From Actinomycetota bacterium (lineage in GTDB: Bacteria > Actinomycetota > Acidimicrobiia > Acidimicrobiales > Ilumatobacteraceae): 9,214 nucleotides of DNA. Within the stretch, counting starts at the first letter, position 1; the number at the start of each line of letters is the position of its first letter. The stretch spans positions 1 through 9,214 of the forward strand of contig JAPKZT010000317.1 of the NCBI GenBank assembly GCA_026393655.1. The letters are read 5' to 3'. The translations under genes were made by a program, and so were the position numbers. The notes beneath the pieces are model-generated. The model was not told the DNA's origin. It worked only from the letters and a program-made list of their open reading frames with translations, and did no database searches. Below, in pieces: positions 5,977-9,214 of the stretch.

Positions 5977-8900
5977 CTAACTTTTTAGTGCTGCTTTTTG
6001 CTCTGGTGTCAATTTGTTTACGAATGCTGGTTTCAATGCTTTTTCTTGTGCTGGTGTCATCGCCGCCAATTTTTCGTTACTAAAACCTGCAGCAGATGCC
6101 GGAGGAAGGGCTCCGACTGCTGCAGGTTTAATCGTTGCAAACGCTTCTGGCGGCATTGCCTGAACTTGATCGGCTTTCAAACCTGATATCGCCTTGGCTG
6201 GAAGAGCACCAACCTGTTGTGGTGTCATTGTCGCCATTGCGGCTGGTGGTAGCGCACCAACCTGAGTTGGTTTCATCGCCGTGAAAGCCGAAGCCGGCAA
6301 CGCGCCAACTTGCTCAACATTTAATGAACCAACTGCTGCTGGCGAAAGTGCACCAACCGCCCCAGGTTTCATTGCCGCGAAAGCAGTTGGTGGCAACGCA
6401 TCAACTTGATCGGCTTTCAAACCTGCCATTGCCGCAGGTGGCAAAGCACCAACTTGTTGCGGACTCATTGTCGACATTAACGTCGGAGACATCGCACCAA
6501 CCTGAGTTGGCTTCATCGCCCCAAACGCTGCAGCCGGTAGCGCAGCGACCTGCTCGCTATTAAACGAACCGAACGCGTTATTTGGCATTGAAGCCAACTG
6601 CGTCGGTTTCATCCCAGCAAAAACTTGTGGCGTAAGAGCACCAACCTGGTCAGGTTTGAAACCAGCAAACGCATTGGCGGGCATTGCTTTGAATTGTTCT
6701 GGATTCATCGCCGAGAAAGTCTCAGCCGAAAGTTTTGCCGCGTCAGCAGGTTTGAAATTGTTGAACGCATTCGCAGGAACCTTGTCGATGTTCCAACCAG
6801 TTAAAGCACCAGCAAGCGCAGCCGCGTTACCAGTACTAGTTGGCGCAGCATTCGCAGCAGGATTTAAGGCTGCCTGTGGCAACGCGTTACGTTGCTCAGG
6901 GCTCATTGATGCAATCACAGCCGAAGTCAACGATTTAAACTGACTCGGAGTAATCACCGACAACGCACCTGTTGGCATCGCATCCATTTGAGTTGGAGTA
7001 AACGCACCCATCGCAGCAGCCGGAATTGCCTTGAACTGATTTTGTTGCATACCAGAAATCGCTGAAGCACCCAAAGCAGCAAACTGATCAGGCTTAAACG
7101 CAGTCATCGCAGTCGGTGGCAACGCAGCAAATTGATTTTGTTGCAAACCAGTAATCGCCGACGGCGGTAAAACTTTCATTTGACCCAGGTTGAAGCCCTG
7201 CATCGCACTAGGTGGCAACGCGGCCATCTGGTCAGGCTTGAAACCTGTCATTGCTGCAGGTGGCAGAACTGCGAACTGATTTTGATTAAATCCACCCATC
7301 GCAGCCGCAGGCAACGCAGCCATTTGAGCAGGTTTAAAACTAGTCATTGCACTCGGTGGCAACGCAGCAAACTGATCAGGTTTGAAACTAGTCATCGCCG
7401 ACGGCGGCAACACGTTGAATTGATTCAAACTAAAACCACCCATCGCTGCTGGCGGCAACGCAGACATCTGACTCGAATTAAAACCAGTCATTGCATTTGG
7501 TGGCAAAGCAGACATCTGGCTGGAGTTAAAACCACCCATCGCACTAGGCGGCAACGCAGCCATCTGATCAGGTTTGAAATTGGTCATCGCACTCGGCGGT
7601 AGTGCAGACATCTGCGAAGAGTTAAAACCACCCATTGCCGACGGTGGCAACGCAGCCATCTGGCTCGAATTAAAACCAGTCATCGCCGACGGCGGCAAAG
7701 CAGCCATCTGACCAGAGTTCATCCCACCCATCGCACTAGGTGGCAATGCAGCCATCTGACTTGAATTGAAACCAGACATTGCACTTGATGGCAACGCAGC
7801 CACCTGACTAGAACTAAACCCAGCCATTGCCGATGGTGCAATCTGGCCCGCCTGAGTTGGGTTGAAACTTCTAAATGTGTTCGGATCAACACCCGCCATG
7901 TTCCCAGCGGTCAAAGAGTTTCCGAGTGGCACACCGCCGGCCCCAAATGTTGGCGCAGGCCCAATTATTGGTGCAAGCATTCCAGGCAAAATAATCGGCT
8001 GAACAACACAATTAAAAACGCACGGCGCCAAAGTCGCAGGAGTTCCTCCTCCTCCACCGCCTCCACCGTCACTTGGCACTACGCCAGCAACTGGTACTGC
8101 CGCTGTCGTGAATTCGTAACTGCACGGATGCGCACTACAAGTTGCCATACCTGCATAATCGTTTCCTGCGCCGTCTGTAAATGCGCCGGCTTCAATCAAA
8201 AGAAAATATGTAGTAGAAAAGCCAAGATCTGCAGTCGGATTGATCGTCACCGAACTTTCGGAAACCGTGACCATACCAGTGGCCGAACTGGTCTGAAGCG
8301 TAAAAGTCTGAATAGGCGTACCGCAAGCTACTGCACCGGTACAAAGTTTTATAAACTTGTTGGCGATATCAACAACAGATTCACTGAATTTAAGAGTGAT
8401 ATTTCGACTCGGGGTAAAAGTCGTCATGCCATTTGGTGGGTCAGATTGCGAATTGCTCAAAGTCGGAGCAATTGTGTCTGTGCCTGTTGAAAAACTCCAA
8501 GTTTGTGGTGTTGCTGAAGGCAGACCGAGATAGTTATTTGGCGTAGTAGCAAGGTCGACAAATGCGCCAGGCAAAATCAAAACATGATACGCAACACCAA
8601 ACAACATCTCACCAGACGGATTTATGGTCACACGATCATCGTTTGGAAACGCCGAAACTACTACCCTTGAGCCATCTGATGGAATCACCTCAGAAGTTGT
8701 AATTAGATTTGTTGTGCCATCAGTTTTTGTTGCCGTGTATGCACAGCCAGTGATCGCGGCTGATGCAACATCAACATTAGTCTTCGCAAACGAAACAGTG
8801 CTGCCGCTGACTGCTGTTATCGCCGAGGCGGCATTGTTGTAGACCACATTTGAACAACTCGTGGTTGTGATTTTGTCACCGACTATCAAACCAGGCGCAG

Positions 8901-9214
8901 AACTAAAAGTCAGCGTCGCAACATTGCCGGTTAGCGCGCCAGTCGTAATTGTCGGTACGACTGAGCGAACCAAAGTAATCGTTTTTGTAGCGTCAGTAGT
9001 GAACTTTGCAACTGGTTCATTGAACCTAATTACCAAGTTTGCAGCCACTGCAGCCTGTGTCTCACCCGTAAAAGGCGTCGCGGTTGAAACTGTGGGTGCC
9101 GAACTGTCTGTGCCAATAGTGACCAGCGTCGAGAACGGTGCGCTCAAGTTGAAGAAGGCATCGGCGGCATAAAGTTTGTAATTGCCAGCACCGAGAGTTG
9201 TTGTTGCCATTGAA
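5977..9214 (-). CDS. Giant Ig-like domain and 16-residue-repeat protein (C-terminal part, start beyond the right edge)
   Basis: The frame is open to the right edge with no stop. The first in-window ATG (9210) lies in mid-domain, preceded by a serine codon, so the gene begins outside. Residues below count from that ATG. LYAADAFFNLSAP (13-25) looks like the end of an Ig-like unit. Two SbsA-type Ig-like (Big_5) domains follow, opening with DSSAPTVSTATP (35-46) and DTIAPTLSNSQS (245-256); the first carries an extra inserted segment (about 85-170). Cysteines come as nearby pairs (290/296, 358/363, 397/401), suiting disulfides outside the cell. A run of eight glycines (382-389) and a proline-rich linker lead to about 37 copies of a 16-residue repeat (446-781 and 816-1077), broken once by an Ala-rich linker. 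No LPXTG motif or C-terminal membrane helix is present. Probably a surface or secreted adhesin-like protein; the repeat family is unknown to me. Confidence 0.85.
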   Translation of the reverse strand, partial: SMATTTLGAGNYKLYAADAFFNLSAPFSTLVTIGTDSSAPTVSTATPFTGETQAAVAANLVIRFNEPVAKFTTDATKTITLVRSVVPTITTGALTGNVATLTFSSAPGLIVGDKITTTSCSNVVYNNAASAITAVSGSTVSFAKTNVDVASAAITGCAYTATKTDGTTNLITTSEVIPSDGSRVVVSAFPNDDRVTINPSGEMLFGVAYHVLILPGAFVDLATTPNNYLGLPSATPQTWSFSTGTDTIAPTLSNSQSDPPNGMTTFTPSRNITLKFSESVVDIANKFIKLCTGAVACGTPIQTFTLQTSSATGMVTVSESSVTINPTADLGFSTTYFLLIEAGAFTDGAGNDYAGMATCSAHPCSYEFTTAAVPVAGVVPSDGGGGGGGGTPATLAPCVFNCVVQPIILPGMLAPIIGPAPTFGAGGVPLGNSLTAGNMAGVDPNTFRSFNPTQAGQIAPSAMAGFSSSQVAALPSSAMSGFNSSQMAALPPSAMGGMNSGQMAALPPSAMTGFNSSQMAALPPSAMGGFNSSQMSALPPSAMTNFKPDQMAALPPSAMGGFNSSQMSALPPNAMTGFNSSQMSALPPAAMGGFSLNQFNVLPPSAMTSFKPDQFAALPPSAMTSFKPAQMAALPAAAMGGFNQNQFAVLPPAAMTGFKPDQMAALPPSAMQGFNLGQMKVLPPSAITGLQQNQFAALPPTAMTAFKPDQFAALGASAISGMQQNQFKAIPAAAMGAFTPTQMDAMPTGALSVITPSQFKSLTSAVIASMSPEQRNALPQAALNPAANAAPTSTGNAAALAGALTGWNIDKVPANAFNNFKPADAAKLSAETFSAMNPEQFKAMPANAFAGFKPDQVGALTPQVFAGMKPTQLASMPNNAFGSFNSEQVAALPAAAFGAMKPTQVGAMSPTLMSTMSPQQVGALPPAAMAGLKADQVDALPPTAFAAMKPGAVGALSPAAVGSLNVEQVGALPASAFTAMKPTQVGALPPAAMATMTPQQVGALPAKAISGLKADQVQAMPPEAFATIKPAAVGALPPASAAGFSNEKLAAMTPAQEKALKPAFVNKLTPEQKAALKS
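5980..6765 (-). repeat. Coding repeat array 2: about 16 tandem 48-bp units to the C-terminus
   Basis: Residues 816-1077 continue the 16-residue periodicity with a different flavour: F/M-x-x-M/F-K-P-x-Q-V-G-A-L-P-x-x-A. Lys-Pro replaces the Asn-Ser of array 1. The last two units change to octads of the type LAAMTPAQ / VNKLTPEQ with more Lys and Glu, which looks like a capping segment. The T/S/K-P-x-Q motif is a common helix N-cap, so short helices are plausible, but I cannot prove the fold. Confidence 0.9.
6094..6573 (-). repeat. Two tandem 240-bp super-repeats (five units each) inside array 2
   Basis: Residues 880-959 and 960-1039 align unit by unit over 80 residues, 56 of them identical by hand count (70%). 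Shared landmarks in the same order are EQV, AMKPTQVGA, PQQVGALP, GLKADQV and VGAL. This points to duplication of a five-unit block after the 16-residue repeat had already diversified. Confidence 0.85.
6766..6867 (-). other. Linker between the two repeat arrays
   Basis: Residues 782-815 interrupt the 16-residue register. The stretch is rich in Ala, Asn, Thr and Pro and ends with a degenerate unit (LTGWNIDK then VPANA, residues 803-815) that looks like a repeat lacking three residues. The two arrays are therefore offset by 2 residues modulo 16. It may be a flexible joint or the scar of an imperfect recombination. Confidence 0.7.
6868..7875 (-). repeat. Coding repeat array 1: 21 tandem 48-bp units
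   Basis: Residues 446-781 of the giant protein divide into 21 consecutive 16-residue units with no insertion or deletion. The consensus is M-x-G-F-x-x-x-Q-M-A-A-L-P-P-S-A. Each unit splits into two octads sharing the pattern hydrophobic-x-x-hydrophobic-(N/P)-x-x-(Q/A). At the DNA level units between about 7441 and 7824 are the most alike, with blocks such as GGCGGCAACGCAGCCATCTG recurring every 48 bases. The outer units are diverged but stay in phase. Confidence 0.95.
8044..8067 (-). repeat. Octaglycine tract (GGN)8
   Basis: Eight consecutive Gly codons (residues 382-389), visible on the plus strand as runs of TCC and ACC. The tract separates the last Ig-like domain from the Pro-rich linker and repeat arrays and probably acts as a flexible hinge. 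As a triplet microsatellite it could vary in length between strains while keeping frame. Confidence 0.85.

Noticed and set aside
7180..7602. Plus-strand open frame of 140 codons opposite array 1
   Set aside because: Its Arg/His/Trp-rich periodic translation is simply the antisense of the 48-bp coding repeat, which keeps stops out of phase. The minus-strand frame is far longer and protein-like.
6868..7875. Regularly spaced 48-bp repeats that might be read as a CRISPR array
   Set aside because: There are no unique spacers between identical repeats. Units are contiguous, diverge by substitution and all lie in one open reading frame, with no cas genes nearby.
9208..9210. ATG at 9210 as the true start of the giant repeat protein
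   Set aside because: The frame stays open to the right edge, no ribosome site can be assessed, and the sequence after it is the middle of an Ig-like unit without a signal peptide. The gene almost certainly starts outside the window.
5977..9214. Phage tail fibre or mobile element origin for the repeat protein
   Set aside because: No integrase, transposase, terminal repeats, tRNA or phage genes are visible in the window, and base composition does not look clearly different from the neighbours by eye.

Overview
The window looks like chromosomal DNA of a planktonic, actinobacterium-like cell. The reasons are a proton-pumping type I rhodopsin, compact gene packing with 4-base overlaps, a GC content judged by eye to be in the mid-40s, and families (Rv1284-like beta carbonic anhydrase, YeiH/UPF0324, ModABC, FdhD) whose closest remembered matches are actinobacterial. 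The exact lineage (for example freshwater acI- or acIV-type) cannot be settled from the sequence alone.

Layout. The left edge (1-163, minus) holds the N-terminal 54 codons of fdhD, the sulfurtransferase that activates molybdenum formate dehydrogenases. A 159-base intergenic region with an 11-base perfect inverted repeat separates it from a divergent light-driven proton-pump rhodopsin (323-1072, plus), which ends in a strong UUCG-loop terminator. A YeiH/UPF0324 membrane protein follows (1151-2173, plus). Its TAG stop overlaps the TAG stop of the convergent gene inside one CTAG. Reading right to left, the minus-strand operon 4944-2170 is modA, modB, modC (molybdate ABC importer) and a beta carbonic anhydrase, all within a few bases of each other. 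Divergent from modA is an EamA/DMT-type ten-helix transporter (5017-5925, plus) with signs of leaderless expression. An imperfect 16-bp inverted repeat lies between it and the last gene.

The last third (5977 to beyond 9214, minus) is the C-terminal 1,078 codons of a giant, probably exported protein. Two SbsA-type Ig-like domains are followed by an octaglycine hinge and about 37 copies of a 16-residue repeat kept in exact register over about 1.8 kb. The repeat has nested 8-, 16-, 32- and 80-residue periodicities. I recognise the Ig-like part but not the repeat family. It is the most novel-looking object here.

How the genes may work together (inference). fdhD and modABC both serve molybdenum enzymes, most simply a formate dehydrogenase. 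Carbonic anhydrase is co-transcribed with molybdate uptake and would interconvert the CO2 that formate oxidation releases. The rhodopsin adds light-driven proton motive force. The arrangement suggests a one-carbon/light energy neighbourhood, although no formate dehydrogenase structural gene lies inside the window.
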